The notes beneath the pieces are model-generated. The model was not told where the DNA came from, made no database searches, and saw nothing but the letters and a program-made list of their open reading frames with translations. Both the position numbers and the translations under genes were made by a program. 64,000 nucleotides of DNA from a virus: positions 62,001 to 126,000 of the IMG/VR virus record IMGVR_UViG_3300032516_000004. One strand, given 5' to 3'. Shown here in pieces: positions 15,274 to 25,255 of this stretch. Numbering within the stretch: position 1 is the stretch's first letter; the number at the start of each line of letters is the position of its first letter.

Positions 15274-15831
15274 ATGGCTGACAACGAAGAAGTTAAGAAA
15301 ATCGGTATTTCAGTAGCAAATCGACATCAAATATTGGAAGATATTGCAACTCAGACAAGGGGGGCTGAGATTAGTACTGTTGCTACGGTAGCAGGACATA
15401 AATACCTACTTCATACACTAAGTGCTGATGAAGAGGTGTGGGCTGATGGTTATGTTAGTTCCAACAGTGCAATGGCAGCGATTACATCAATGAAACTACC
15501 AACCTTAGCCGCATCTATTAGAGCAATTGATGACATTACGGTAGATAAGCTATTTGATTTTTCAAACCAAAATTCAAACGAAGCATTCCACACGCAAAGT
15601 AGTTGGCATAGACATTATTGGGAAATGTCTCAAATGCTTTTGTGGCTCGGTGATAGACCCAATCCACTTATTATCGAGTTATGGAAAGAATATGTTGCTT
15701 TAACTGAACGTCGTGACAAGTCATGGGATGAATTAAAAAAATCGTGTGCGGGGACTCCTTATGGCGAATCAAAAGTTACGTGCTCGCCAGAAAAGGTGTC
15801 CTCGCCAGTAACCCAGACGTCCAACGTATGA
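15274..15831 (+). CDS. Tail assembly chaperone, short form
   Basis: A 185-residue protein in the position of lambda gpG, between tail tube and tape measure genes. The last 30 residues after the slippery site (Ser/Thr/Pro-rich, ending VSSPVTQTSNV) look unlike folded protein, as expected when the main role of this frame's end is to stop ribosomes that did not shift. The body is helical with several Trp residues around 110-150. By analogy with lambda G it coats the tape measure protein during tail assembly. Confidence 0.8.
   Translation: MADNEEVKKIGISVANRHQILEDIATQTRGAEISTVATVAGHKYLLHTLSADEEVWADGYVSSNSAMAAITSMKLPTLAASIRAIDDITVDKLFDFSNQNSNEAFHTQSSWHRHYWEMSQMLLWLGDRPNPLIIELWKEYVALTERRDKSWDELKKSCAGTPYGESKVTCSPEKVSSPVTQTSNV
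15735..15741 (+). promoter_or_regulatory. Programmed -1 ribosomal frameshift site (A AAA AAA)
   Basis: Seven consecutive A residues lie as A-AAA-AAA in the frame of the upstream ORF (codons TTA 15733, AAA 15736, AAA 15739). A -1 slip moves ribosomes into the open frame ending at 16412 and yields a 379-residue fusion. This position matches the conserved G/GT frameshift of tailed phages. Confidence 0.85.
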
Positions 15832-16412
15832 CAACGGCTCAATGGTTGTGGGAGTTTGAGGCATTAGTTCAAAAGGAAAAAAATGATGTAGAACGACAAC
15901 TTGAATTTTTTAAATTAATTAAGAGACAAGTGATTGGTATGCTAGGGCTTAATCTTATTTGTAAAAAAGAAGATTTAGAAAAAAATCCTGAAATATTTAT
16001 ACCATGGGCAATATTAGGTGGTAGAAGAGAAGTTGTACAAGAAATATTTGATCACATGGAAAAAGAAACAAATATAAAGAGCGTAACTCAGGATGAGGAA
16101 TTTGAAAAATTATCATCCGCCATAGCAAGTGGTGACATAGGTGACATGGATCCTATCTTAGATATTTCTGATTTAAAGTTGGATGAAATCAAAAAATCAG
16201 CACAGGAAGAAGATTTAAAGAAAGCCGGTATAAAATTAGTTGATAAAATTGAACCATCTATACATATTTCATTTGATAAAAGTAAAACGTGGGAAAAAAC
16301 AAAAGAAGGAATAAAAGACATTCAAGCGGCAAGGCAACAGGTTGATAAAGAGTTAGAAAGTGAAAGGAAACAAGTACACGGATTATCGGTACTGTTTGAT
16401 GACGATGCCTGA
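15744..16412 (+). CDS. Tail assembly chaperone, frameshift extension (T domain)
   Basis: An open frame -1 relative to the upstream chaperone, without a convincing start of its own (first possible codon is GTG 15744 with no Shine-Dalgarno). The frameshift product joins residues 1-156 of the short form to 223 residues here. This extension carries a Trp-rich segment (AQWLWEFEAL), a helical middle and a highly charged C terminus (ELESERKQ). In lambda the T domain recruits the tail tube protein to the tape-measure complex; the same role is inferred. Confidence 0.75.
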   Translation: MCGDSLWRIKSYVLARKGVLASNPDVQRMTTAQWLWEFEALVQKEKNDVERQLEFFKLIKRQVIGMLGLNLICKKEDLEKNPEIFIPWAILGGRREVVQEIFDHMEKETNIKSVTQDEEFEKLSSAIASGDIGDMDPILDISDLKLDEIKKSAQEEDLKKAGIKLVDKIEPSIHISFDKSKTWEKTKEGIKDIQAARQQVDKELESERKQVHGLSVLFDDDA

Positions 16413-18435
16413 ACTAAAATATGTCATATCTGTAGATTTTGATAAGGTTAAGCAGGAATTATCTACTGTTGTTAAGCATGCGGACGCTTTAAAGGAAAGC
16501 ATAACGTCTAATAAGGAGGAAACAGAAGACGCCTCAAAACGCGCACAAGACGAGATGAAAGGACTTGAAGCAAGTCTATCGGCACTACATAAAAATGCTG
16601 ACACAATGACACTTACGACAAAGGATAAGGTAGCTGGTTTATTAACATATTATATCGAATGGTCACAGATAACTAGAACCAGGTTAGTAGAAGCCCACGG
16701 CGAACTTGGTAGAGTGGTTGGTGAATTTATACCCAGGCAAATGTCAGGTGTGAGTTCTGCTGTTAGCCAATTAAGAGGCTCAATACTAGGAGAACTACCA
16801 TTTGGTGGGCTTATTGGTCTCATGTTATTGGGTGGGCAGCGATTTGAACAGATACGCTCACAGAGCGCAGAAGCCGTTCGAATGATGCAGCAGACAGGAC
16901 ACGTCGGTAAAGAAGCTATAGGTGAACTTGGCCATGAGGCATATAGACTAGGTATTTATTTGGGTAAAGGCCCTGGTGGGATGCAAAATGAATTAGCTGC
17001 CGCAGCGTCTGGTTTTGCACAATTTGGAGCCAAAGTAGATGAGTTACGACAAAAAAGTTTTATTACTCCCATGCAGTTGGTAGACCCAGAAATAGGCGAT
17101 AATCTTACTATAATTGATGAGTCTATTGCTAAAACCTCAATGCGTTTAGATTCATTATTTAAATTACCAGCTGGTGCAGCGGCCATGGCAGCTGGTCAAA
17201 TAATGAAAAATTTTGCAACAGGAATAGTTGAGTCACAAGACCTATTTACTAAATTGGGATCTGCTGCTCAAAACACATATCAAAATGTTCAAGTATTTAC
17301 ACAATCCGTAATGGCGTCTGGTGCTGTGTTAAGATTACAGCGGATTGATCTTAATGAAGTGGCTGAGTCACAGTTAAAATTACAACGCGCTATTGCTGGC
17401 ACTATTGCACCAGGAAAAACCGAAAAGGAACAGATGCGATGGGCTGGTGGATATGCCGAACAAGGAATGGCTCAAATTACGCAGGGTATTCAAGGAATGA
17501 GTCTTGGTTGGTCAGCCGTTATCGGTCAGATGATGAAACAACAAGGACAGTTGACCACAACTACTGCTGATCCTTTAGAAGTTATTTTTAGATTCAAGGA
17601 GGGATTACTTAAAGATACTAGAAAACCAGCAGATCAAGAGTATTTAACTAACGTTATTCTTAGGTCTGTTGAACTTGCACAAAAGAACGCGCCGGGGAAT
17701 GAATATGCGCAACGTATGATTTTAGGCGCTCAGATGGGAATGGACCCAACTGGACCTGGTACCAGGGCATTATTAGAAATAGCAAAACATCAAAAAGACC
17801 CAAAGGCCCTTGAACAAGCACTCAAAGAAAATCAAGAACATATAGCAAGTGCTTTCGTAGATAGGGGACAAGAAACATCTAATTTTCAACGCGCATTAAT
17901 GCTTGCACAAGACGGCATAGCACAATTAGGGAAAGGAATACTTGGTGCTGTGGTGTCTGCCGGGGCCGCGATAATACAAGCAATAAAATGGGTATATTAT
18001 TCATGGATTTCTAAAGACGACGCTAGGGCTAAAGTCGCTGAAATGGGAATGGAGCATTATCGTGGGGTAACTGATAAAGCATGGAAATCAGTTGATACAG
18101 CGTTTGATGAAATTCGCAGGGCAGCTAAATTAACAGGATCAACTTTAGCTGATGCTCCTGGTATGGGTGGAATGGCATGGGATGAAAAAGCAGCCTACGC
18201 TGATGTACTAAAAAGGGGGCATAGAAAGAAGAGTGGACCAGAAGGCATAGGAGACGTTGTTAAAGGGGTTGGTAAATTTGCTATGTACGCTCCAGAAGAA
18301 GCGCTGGGTGAAGTGATTGAGTTTGGGACACGTGCACTTGAATCAGCCGGTATAATTCGTAGAAGGACCAAAATCACGGAAGTAACAGAGGACTTTATAC
18401 CTGGGGACGTAGCGGCAGCAAAAGTAGGTGAATAA
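16399..18435 (+). CDS. Tape measure protein
   Basis: A 678-residue protein following the frameshifted chaperone pair, where the tape measure gene is expected. It has an N-terminal coiled-coil region (about residues 10-70), an extended Ala/Gln-rich helical body, and hydrophobic stretches (LPFGGLIGLMLLGG near 130 and GKGILGAVVSAGAAIIQAI near 515) typical of proteins that set tail length and later insert into the host membrane. ATG 16399 and ATG 16405 are both possible starts; both overlap the end of the chaperone extension. No lytic domain is apparent. Confidence 0.75.
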   Translation: MTMPELKYVISVDFDKVKQELSTVVKHADALKESITSNKEETEDASKRAQDEMKGLEASLSALHKNADTMTLTTKDKVAGLLTYYIEWSQITRTRLVEAHGELGRVVGEFIPRQMSGVSSAVSQLRGSILGELPFGGLIGLMLLGGQRFEQIRSQSAEAVRMMQQTGHVGKEAIGELGHEAYRLGIYLGKGPGGMQNELAAAASGFAQFGAKVDELRQKSFITPMQLVDPEIGDNLTIIDESIAKTSMRLDSLFKLPAGAAAMAAGQIMKNFATGIVESQDLFTKLGSAAQNTYQNVQVFTQSVMASGAVLRLQRIDLNEVAESQLKLQRAIAGTIAPGKTEKEQMRWAGGYAEQGMAQITQGIQGMSLGWSAVIGQMMKQQGQLTTTTADPLEVIFRFKEGLLKDTRKPADQEYLTNVILRSVELAQKNAPGNEYAQRMILGAQMGMDPTGPGTRALLEIAKHQKDPKALEQALKENQEHIASAFVDRGQETSNFQRALMLAQDGIAQLGKGILGAVVSAGAAIIQAIKWVYYSWISKDDARAKVAEMGMEHYRGVTDKAWKSVDTAFDEIRRAAKLTGSTLADAPGMGGMAWDEKAAYADVLKRGHRKKSGPEGIGDVVKGVGKFAMYAPEEALGEVIEFGTRALESAGIIRRRTKITEVTEDFIPGDVAAAKVGE

Positions 18436-19211
18436 TGGGAATTTTATCTAGTGCTAACATAGCATCAGCTTTGTCACAAACAATATTTGGTGGCACACCA
18501 TACGCTAATACCACTAGAGTTCCGATGCTATTTACATCAACTCGTAGGTTAAGATTGGCTGATCCGGGCTTCAAAAGCATTTCTACGTTTTTATCCCCAA
18601 CCGAGTCATCACAAAAAGCCACAGCTAATTTAGAATTTGCTTTTAATGCCACAAATTATACTTTTACTGGTGGCACTGGTGAGTTTCCTGTAATTGAAAT
18701 GGCCGTTAATCCAAATAGTATAAGTTGGAAGCAACCAAAGCGTTTTACTAAGAGAGATACACAAGAAGGTAGTATATTTTTCCATTTTACCAATAGTAAG
18801 GGGCAAAATAACGATATTCTAACGATGGATTTTAGAGGAAATACCGGCAATATTAACTTAGTAAGTAGCATGCTTACTGGTTCCAATAAACAAGCTGGTG
18901 ATACAGGGGCCGCTAAAAAGTCATTAATATGGCATAATCTTTGGAGCCTAACAAGAGAGCCAATACTGCTGAACGACAACACTATCAACGAGTTTATGGT
19001 CATATACAGTTCAATAATTATTCCAGAAGAAATAATGTTGGTTGGTTTCTTCAGTAGTGTACTTGAATGGACAGACTCGGCAGATAAACCATTTTCAAAA
19101 GATTACTCAATGTCATTTACGGTACAACAAGTAGTGCCACCCTTGGAAGATTTAATGACAACCATAAGTAATGTTGTGTTTAATCCAGATGAAGCCGGAA
19201 ATTTAATATGA
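18435..19211 (+). CDS. Tail/baseplate protein
   Basis: A 258-residue protein starting at a TAATG overlap with the tape measure gene and ending in an ATGA overlap with the hub gene. It has a central segment of beta character (VIEMAVNPNSISWKQPKRFTKRD, then GSIFFHFTN) that resembles tail proteins linking tube and hub, such as the gp53/DNA-circularisation-like components of other myoviruses. The function is inferred from order and pattern only. Confidence 0.6.
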   Translation: MGILSSANIASALSQTIFGGTPYANTTRVPMLFTSTRRLRLADPGFKSISTFLSPTESSQKATANLEFAFNATNYTFTGGTGEFPVIEMAVNPNSISWKQPKRFTKRDTQEGSIFFHFTNSKGQNNDILTMDFRGNTGNINLVSSMLTGSNKQAGDTGAAKKSLIWHNLWSLTREPILLNDNTINEFMVIYSSIIIPEEIMLVGFFSSVLEWTDSADKPFSKDYSMSFTVQQVVPPLEDLMTTISNVVFNPDEAGNLI

Positions 19212-21442
19212 CAACGACCGGTCAAGTCAGACACGCGTTCCCAGCATTTAAAGTTTATATATTCGGTGTAGATGTAACAGAAGATGTATTAAATGTTGAA
19301 ATTAAATATCATACTGGTAAATCACCAAATATTTGTACAGTAACTCTTGCTAATGATTTAGATAAATATATACTAACTACAAAAGAAATGGTTTTGTTCT
19401 TTGGTTCAAAGGTTAGAGAAGCCATTGAAAATAAATATATGAAATTAATAGAACAAACCCGTGGACAACTTAATGATGAACAAACAATGGAGCAAATAAC
19501 TGAAAGTGAAATATTGCAACAATTAGATCATATTCAATTTCCTAATAAACGTTTAGTATTATTATCTAAACTTTTAGAAAAATTAGACGATATTGAGGCC
19601 CCCGACATAAATGATAAAACAGATGGGTCTCATGTAAGACAATTAACTGGCCATGTGTTTAGATATCCATTCCATGCTGAAGATCCAATTTTTCATGCCA
19701 ATGATCCAATAAGAGTATTTCTTAGGGACCCATTTAACCCGTCACGATGGTATCATGGGTTTACTGGGTTCTTGAGTGATTTTGATGATCATGTTGATGA
19801 AAATAATCAAAAAATATTAACAATAGTGGCAGAAGGGCCAACTAAAATTCTTAGATACGCAAGAATGGCTACTAATCCTGGCATCGTTGACATGGGTGCT
19901 ATTCAAGTTGCGAAATTGGACGCTATTGATCGTAGTTTCTGGGAAGAGGGCTTTTATGATATTACACTTCCAGAATATATGTTTGCTCTTATATTTGGTA
20001 ATGATCCAAATGGTGACATAGCGCAACCAACAGGTGAAAGTAGCGGCAAATTTAGCATACGAAGTAAAGACGCGGCTGGTAATGCTCGTGCTAGTCAAAT
20101 AAGATTTGCTGCCGCTGGGAGATTCAATTATGGTAGATCTACGGTAATTGAATATGGACCAAAAACAACAACAAAAATTAATGAAGATCAACTTGATATG
20201 GGTGCTACACCATATTGTAGTGTGTCTACTCTAGAAGAATACCAATCAATTATTGACCATGAATTAAAAGAGAGTGATCTATATGATTTGTTAGACGAAA
20301 ATGTGGGCTGGACAGCAACTAAAACATCTGGTACACGCACACAAGTATTAAATGAAGTTAATGATTATATGAAAAATTTACCACGAAAGGCTGATGGTAC
20401 ACCTGACCCACATGGTCTAATGGATTTTCTTGGTAAAAGAACGGATTTGTACCCACCAGATAGTGGTGCTCTTATTATTCTTATTCCAGCGTCATTTCAT
20501 CCAGAAACAAATAGAAATATATTAATGAAAGACTTAATACAATCTCCAGGAATGACGACAACATTTAGAAGTAGATTGTCAATGATATATGAAACTATCG
20601 AGCGTATAGAATTTGTATTTTATGAGTCTCCTAAAGGTGATTTGATTTGCGAATTTCCGTTGTATGATTTTGATCCAGATGACTGGGGATTTAATGAAGT
20701 TAAAAAGAATATCGTTAATGGTCTACCTGGGGCTACTGATCGTAGTGTGATACCAATTAGCTATAAATCAGAATTTGAATCTAAAGATATTAAATGTGGT
20801 CCATTTGCTCCTAGGTGGATAATAGAAAAACGAGACACTATAAATTTTAGTAAAGGCATTACAGATGAAAAAGTTAGAACTGAACTAGCGTGTGATTGGA
20901 ATCTTGTAACCGGTTGGCGGAAAGCGGTGGGGTTATCTACTGGAATACTTCCACCAGCAGTTGTGCAATTAAAACATCTAATTCCATTATATTGGGCTCG
21001 TTTAGAGCAAGCTGATCCAAAGGGTCATATATCAAGTGCCGAGGCAGCACACGCCTATGCCCATATCACATTAAATAAAATGAATGCAGACGCCAAAAAT
21101 TTAGGTATAAACACAGTACCAAATTTGGGTACATGGTTAAATAGGCCGATGTATTTTTTACCACGTAATTGTATTGGAACTCTTACTAGTATCACTCATT
21201 CGGTTAAATGGGGAATGGGTGGTAGTATGGACACTAGATTAAACATAAATTACATAAGAGGATGGGATGGTTTATTAGACATACACAATAACCCGGTATA
21301 TACCACCATAGGTGGTCTTCCAAGCAGACCACTTAATTATAAGTTGTTATTTAACTTATTAGAAGATGTTACTAGTGGCAATGCCTCACCGTCTGGTGAA
21401 TCAGAGGCATCACGTCCAACAATAACAGAGGCAGAAGCATGA
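19208..21442 (+). CDS. Baseplate hub protein
   Basis: A 744-residue protein beginning with AFPAFKVYIFGVDVTEDVL and TVTLANDLDKY, the pattern of the first beta barrel of phage hub proteins (gp27 / gpD class), with a long charged insertion at about residues 60-130. C-terminal sequence around residues 640-700 (RPMYFLPRNCIGTLTSITHSVKWG) resembles the second barrel. It is followed, with ATGA overlap, by a spike gene, the standard hub-spike order. It would form the trimeric hub at the tail tip. Confidence 0.7.
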   Translation: MTTTGQVRHAFPAFKVYIFGVDVTEDVLNVEIKYHTGKSPNICTVTLANDLDKYILTTKEMVLFFGSKVREAIENKYMKLIEQTRGQLNDEQTMEQITESEILQQLDHIQFPNKRLVLLSKLLEKLDDIEAPDINDKTDGSHVRQLTGHVFRYPFHAEDPIFHANDPIRVFLRDPFNPSRWYHGFTGFLSDFDDHVDENNQKILTIVAEGPTKILRYARMATNPGIVDMGAIQVAKLDAIDRSFWEEGFYDITLPEYMFALIFGNDPNGDIAQPTGESSGKFSIRSKDAAGNARASQIRFAAAGRFNYGRSTVIEYGPKTTTKINEDQLDMGATPYCSVSTLEEYQSIIDHELKESDLYDLLDENVGWTATKTSGTRTQVLNEVNDYMKNLPRKADGTPDPHGLMDFLGKRTDLYPPDSGALIILIPASFHPETNRNILMKDLIQSPGMTTTFRSRLSMIYETIERIEFVFYESPKGDLICEFPLYDFDPDDWGFNEVKKNIVNGLPGATDRSVIPISYKSEFESKDIKCGPFAPRWIIEKRDTINFSKGITDEKVRTELACDWNLVTGWRKAVGLSTGILPPAVVQLKHLIPLYWARLEQADPKGHISSAEAAHAYAHITLNKMNADAKNLGINTVPNLGTWLNRPMYFLPRNCIGTLTSITHSVKWGMGGSMDTRLNINYIRGWDGLLDIHNNPVYTTIGGLPSRPLNYKLLFNLLEDVTSGNASPSGESEASRPTITEAEA

Positions 21443-22632
21443 GGATTGGTAGGGATAAAAATCCTGGTGAGCGTGGGTCCCACGGTGATTTAAGAGATCA
21501 TGAACAGTATCTTAATAGGCCTGAGCGTGGTATCATATCTTCTGTAAATACAGAAGAGGGAAAATTACAAATATTTGGTGACACAATTATAGGTAAAAGG
21601 GACGTCACAGCACCAGTATTATGGTTATCAATCAATGGGCGTCAATCTGCGTGGGGACGATATATGCCGATGGGGAATGAGCGTGTCCACATGGCATATA
21701 GAAATGACAATACAGCAATATTTTATGGATATGACGCAACATTAACTAAAGATGACAGGCCGGGGTGGACTGAGTTATCACAAGCATATAAAGAAAAAAA
21801 TGTGCCTGGTTTCTCAACATTTAAAGTATTAAAACGTGGTGAGTTTGACTTCAAATCGAGTGGCAATGCCTATATATTTGGATCAAACGCCGGAACATTG
21901 CTTCTAGCTGGCGGTCAATCTTTTATTAAGTTAGACGGCCAAGCATACAGAATGGAATCAAAAGCCTCTGAGTTTCACCAGACATCTGATGCCTGTGAGA
22001 CTAGATGTGGAACGATATTTAGAAAACTTAAACCAACTGATTTTTCAGAAGGAGTAGTGAATCCTGGTGGTAAAGAGTTCTTAATTAATCTTAATGACGC
22101 AAACCCAGCCACAGGAGCACCACTAACAGGTCAACCAAAAGCTAAATTACACTTTGGTGATATAGTTAATGATACCACATTGGTAGCTGAAATCGGTGAG
22201 TTTGGTTCTAATTTGAGGGGACTTATTAGTCTAGGCGATTCCACAAGTACCACTGAAATATTTCGATTTGAAGTGGATCAACTTGGCAATGTATCTTGGA
22301 CACAAGGAAACACAGGTACCAGTGGATTCAAAATGCGAGCCCAGGCATTTGATATGGAAGCTACCCAAGACGCCCGATTTAATGGTAATACCATCACATT
22401 AGGTAAAGTCGGGGCTAATGAGCCGCTGGTATGTGGTAATCTGCTAAAGGATACATTCTCACAATTCATTCAACAGGTGTTCATCGCTAACGCTAATTTC
22501 TGGGGAGTGGGAAATTTAGGGAATGCTGTGCCTCTTAATCCAGCGGTTACAGCGTCAATTCAAGCCTGGCTGGCAGCATACGTGTCTAATAATTATTTTA
22601 ATTCTACCAAAGCCAACACTGAAAAGGCATAA
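21439..22632 (+). CDS. Baseplate spike protein (gpV/gp5-like)
   Basis: A 397-residue protein. Residues about 32-100 (RGIISSVNTEEGKLQIFGD, then NERVHMAYRNDNTAIFYGYD) form the OB-fold of phage central spike proteins, followed by a beta-rich, Gly/Asn-rich region typical of the trimeric beta helix. No lysozyme insert is visible. It follows the hub gene by ATGA overlap. The spike punctures the host outer membrane when the tail contracts. Confidence 0.7.
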   Translation: MRIGRDKNPGERGSHGDLRDHEQYLNRPERGIISSVNTEEGKLQIFGDTIIGKRDVTAPVLWLSINGRQSAWGRYMPMGNERVHMAYRNDNTAIFYGYDATLTKDDRPGWTELSQAYKEKNVPGFSTFKVLKRGEFDFKSSGNAYIFGSNAGTLLLAGGQSFIKLDGQAYRMESKASEFHQTSDACETRCGTIFRKLKPTDFSEGVVNPGGKEFLINLNDANPATGAPLTGQPKAKLHFGDIVNDTTLVAEIGEFGSNLRGLISLGDSTSTTEIFRFEVDQLGNVSWTQGNTGTSGFKMRAQAFDMEATQDARFNGNTITLGKVGANEPLVCGNLLKDTFSQFIQQVFIANANFWGVGNLGNAVPLNPAVTASIQAWLAAYVSNNYFNSTKANTEKA

Positions 22633-22634
22633 CT

Positions 22635-22928
22635 ATGGCAATGAATGGCATAGCGCTAAAGGCAACGGCTAAAACCACGATTTTTAGTAAATTACAAGCC
22701 GAATTTGAACCGGACATCCCCAGTGATTTAGATGTGGCGTCAAAAGCTAAAATACAAGATGCTTGGAATCGAATTGCTGAGGCGGTTTCAGACGCCATGA
22801 TTGATATAGTAACCCACATACAAACTAATGCTCAGGTTACTACCACTGACGTAGTAACTGTTACTACGGTCATGCCTGGTACGGGCACTGCCCCAGGAAC
22901 TGGCACTGGAACAGGAACGGTTGCGTAA
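22635..22928 (+). CDS. Small baseplate-region protein
   Basis: A 97-residue protein starting 2 bp after the spike stop. A helical body is followed by a low-complexity C terminus alternating Gly and Thr with Pro (GTGTAPGTGTGTGTVA). The N-terminal 70 residues resemble small hypothetical proteins found beside spike genes, with a possible role in assembly of the spike or baseplate. The stop codon overlaps the next ATG as TAATG. Confidence 0.5.
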   Translation: MAMNGIALKATAKTTIFSKLQAEFEPDIPSDLDVASKAKIQDAWNRIAEAVSDAMIDIVTHIQTNAQVTTTDVVTVTTVMPGTGTAPGTGTGTGTVA

Positions 22929-23377
22929 TGGCTGATCTTCACCCATGTGTACGTCAAATACTTTGCGGGCTTTCAGAAGCTATTCTGAATTCATTGCAGG
23001 CCATTATTGATGGACAGATTGCCTTATTACAGGCTCAAATTGTTGCTATTCAAACTCAGTTGCTTCAATATGATATTCTTGCTATTCCCATTGAAACAGC
23101 ACGGGCAGTAGCTCAAACCTATGTTGATAAGGTGCGCGGATCTGCGATGCTGGTTCCACTTAATTTAATATCCGAATGTGTTGATCTTGGTCAATTTAAT
23201 CTTAACTTACAACAGTCGATAGATGCTGCTCTTGCGGTTGCGGATGATCTTACATATGAAGCGACTAGACTATTGAGTTATAGAGATGATTTGAATGCCT
23301 TGGTAACTGAACTCAATGGGGCAATTTCACAATTTACTAATATTAAAAACGTAATTAGTGGGTGTACAGGAGCATAA
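22928..23377 (+). CDS. Hypothetical baseplate-region protein, helical
   Basis: A 149-residue, almost entirely helical protein (long Gln/Ile/Leu-rich stretch at about residues 20-65 and another at 95-140) with Cys at residues 8, 13, 79 and 146. It lies between the spike and gp25-like genes and is probably an assembly or baseplate component. No family recognised. Confidence 0.5.
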   Translation: MADLHPCVRQILCGLSEAILNSLQAIIDGQIALLQAQIVAIQTQLLQYDILAIPIETARAVAQTYVDKVRGSAMLVPLNLISECVDLGQFNLNLQQSIDAALAVADDLTYEATRLLSYRDDLNALVTELNGAISQFTNIKNVISGCTGA

Positions 23378-23378
23378 T

Positions 23379-23822
23379 ATGGCCACAACATTCGAAATAC
23401 AAAATGGTGATGTGATGATTAGTAATATAACTGGTAGGCCAATAATGATCGGAAATGAGTTTGGTGAAAGTGATGTTGGTAAAGCACATGAAAAATGTGT
23501 CCAGGATCTACAAAGAAGTCTGTCAATAGTTAGATTAAGAGATGGGTCTGGAGCTGGAATAAGCGAATTGATTGGAACATTAGAAGGCAGTGGATTTGGA
23601 TCTGTTTCTATTCTTATCAAAAGTCGTGTTAGGAGCATGTTTACGGCGATACAGAATTTACAACGGAAAAGATTGTCAGCTAGACCGTTATTTGAACAGT
23701 TTGCTAATATTACTAATTTAATGGTTACACAAAATACAGATCGTACTTCGTATAGGTTTAGGGTAGATACTAAGACTACTGCTGGTAAGATTATTTCTCA
23801 ATCAGGTCAAATAACGCCTTAG
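23379..23822 (+). CDS. Baseplate wedge protein, gp25/gpW-like
   Basis: A 147-residue protein with the size and place of the gp25-like lysozyme-fold wedge protein that nucleates sheath polymerisation. It has an N-terminal beta segment (TFEIQNGDVMI), a GNEFGESDVGKA helix start, the EKCVQDLQRSL helix, and a conserved-looking ISELIG. It directly precedes the J-like protein, the usual order. ATG 23379 was preferred over 23358 because the latter lies inside the previous gene. Confidence 0.6.
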   Translation: MATTFEIQNGDVMISNITGRPIMIGNEFGESDVGKAHEKCVQDLQRSLSIVRLRDGSGAGISELIGTLEGSGFGSVSILIKSRVRSMFTAIQNLQRKRLSARPLFEQFANITNLMVTQNTDRTSYRFRVDTKTTAGKIISQSGQITP

Positions 23823-23830
23823 GAAATACG

Positions 23831-25255
23831 ATGCCAATCCCAAAAATCACAGCAGATCAGTTTACTACAAACCTAAATTTAGGTATTCAAAATAGAGATG
23901 CTGGTGCCGATGTTGAAATTGGTCCCATTCCGGATATAGTTATTCAACCAACTGCCCAGGTGTTGGAAAACCAAAATGATAGAATTAGACAAGTATCACA
24001 GCTAATATTATTGGATCAATCAGCAACATTTACCGACACTGACGTTGATGATTTTGTGTTTAATGAAGATATGCTTAGAAATACCGGTGGTAGATCCACT
24101 AGTACAGTAACATTTTCTCGAGCAACTATTCCTACAATAGATATTCCTGTACAACGTGGTTTTCCAATCGCAACAATGCCAGATGAAGCTACTGGTCAAA
24201 CGGTTGTGTTTGTTACCACCGAACAAAAGACTATGGTAGCGGCACAAGCCGCGTCATATTTTAATATAACAACTGGACGATACGAACTTGAAGTAGCGGT
24301 TCAAGCCACAATCTCTGGTAAAATTGGAGAAGTTGGTCCAAATAGAATTAATAGACCTCTTAGACCTTTGGCCGGATTTGATACCGTTACAAATGTTGGT
24401 AGAACGTCTACTGTCGTAGACCGAGAAATTAATGATAGATTAATTGAACGATATAAGATTGCAATACAAGGAACACAGCTAGCCACCAACAAGGGATTAA
24501 GATTATTTATTGTAAGTCAATATATAGATGTTGGTGGCGTATTAATAATTAATTCTGGTGATCCACTGGTAACTAGAACTGGTACTAGTGGAAATGCAGT
24601 TGACGTATTTATTACTGGATCACAGGCGTCATCAAGAGTAGATAACCAGATATTTTTAGGTGTGGGACAACTAATAATTTTAGATCATCAACCTGTTACA
24701 CAAGTTGTTAGTGTTATTAACCCAATCGGACCAGTAACATATGTAGTGGGTACTGATTATGAGATTGTTTCAGACACCAGCGGTGTATCTGGAAGTAATC
24801 AGGCTCAAGATGCCATTAGATTTATTCCTGGCGGTACATTCCCAGCCGTTGGAGACACAATACAAATAACTTATACACAAAACAGTCTGGTGGACACAAT
24901 CCAAAATGATTTCACTGATCCAGATCGTATTGTTGGCGGTCAGGATATCTTAATTAGAACTGGCACACAAATAGACATCACTTTAGCTGCCAGGTTAATT
25001 GTCTTGGGTGGGTTCTCGTGGTCTACGGTCGCCACGGCAGTAACAAACGCTATTTTAAATTGGATTAATGCCCTATCTCTTGATGCGGACGTAGAACAAA
25101 GTGATATTCAAGGAGAGGTAAGAAATATATCTGGTGTTGATAATTTCATCTTTACAAAACTTGATGTAAAACCTGGCACAGGTAATGCCGATGTTGTGGT
25201 TGGCAAAAATGAATTTGCCAGAATAGATGTTACCGACATTGCATTAACAACATGA
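23831..25255 (+). CDS. Baseplate J-like wedge protein
   Basis: A 474-residue protein with the baseplate_J pattern: an N-terminal helical region, then TIDIPVQRGFPIAT and VVFVTTEQKTMV, followed by a GEVGPNRINR segment and DREINDRLIERYK, all typical of gpJ/gp6 family members. It forms the wedge ring around the hub. The ATGA overlap with the next, very large, gene indicates coupled expression. Confidence 0.82.
   Translation: MPIPKITADQFTTNLNLGIQNRDAGADVEIGPIPDIVIQPTAQVLENQNDRIRQVSQLILLDQSATFTDTDVDDFVFNEDMLRNTGGRSTSTVTFSRATIPTIDIPVQRGFPIATMPDEATGQTVVFVTTEQKTMVAAQAASYFNITTGRYELEVAVQATISGKIGEVGPNRINRPLRPLAGFDTVTNVGRTSTVVDREINDRLIERYKIAIQGTQLATNKGLRLFIVSQYIDVGGVLIINSGDPLVTRTGTSGNAVDVFITGSQASSRVDNQIFLGVGQLIILDHQPVTQVVSVINPIGPVTYVVGTDYEIVSDTSGVSGSNQAQDAIRFIPGGTFPAVGDTIQITYTQNSLVDTIQNDFTDPDRIVGGQDILIRTGTQIDITLAARLIVLGGFSWSTVATAVTNAILNWINALSLDADVEQSDIQGEVRNISGVDNFIFTKLDVKPGTGNADVVVGKNEFARIDVTDIALTT

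Noticed and set aside
15744-15831. Independent start of the second tail chaperone at GTG 15744
   Set aside because: No Shine-Dalgarno and a perfect slippery heptamer just upstream make frameshifting the better explanation.
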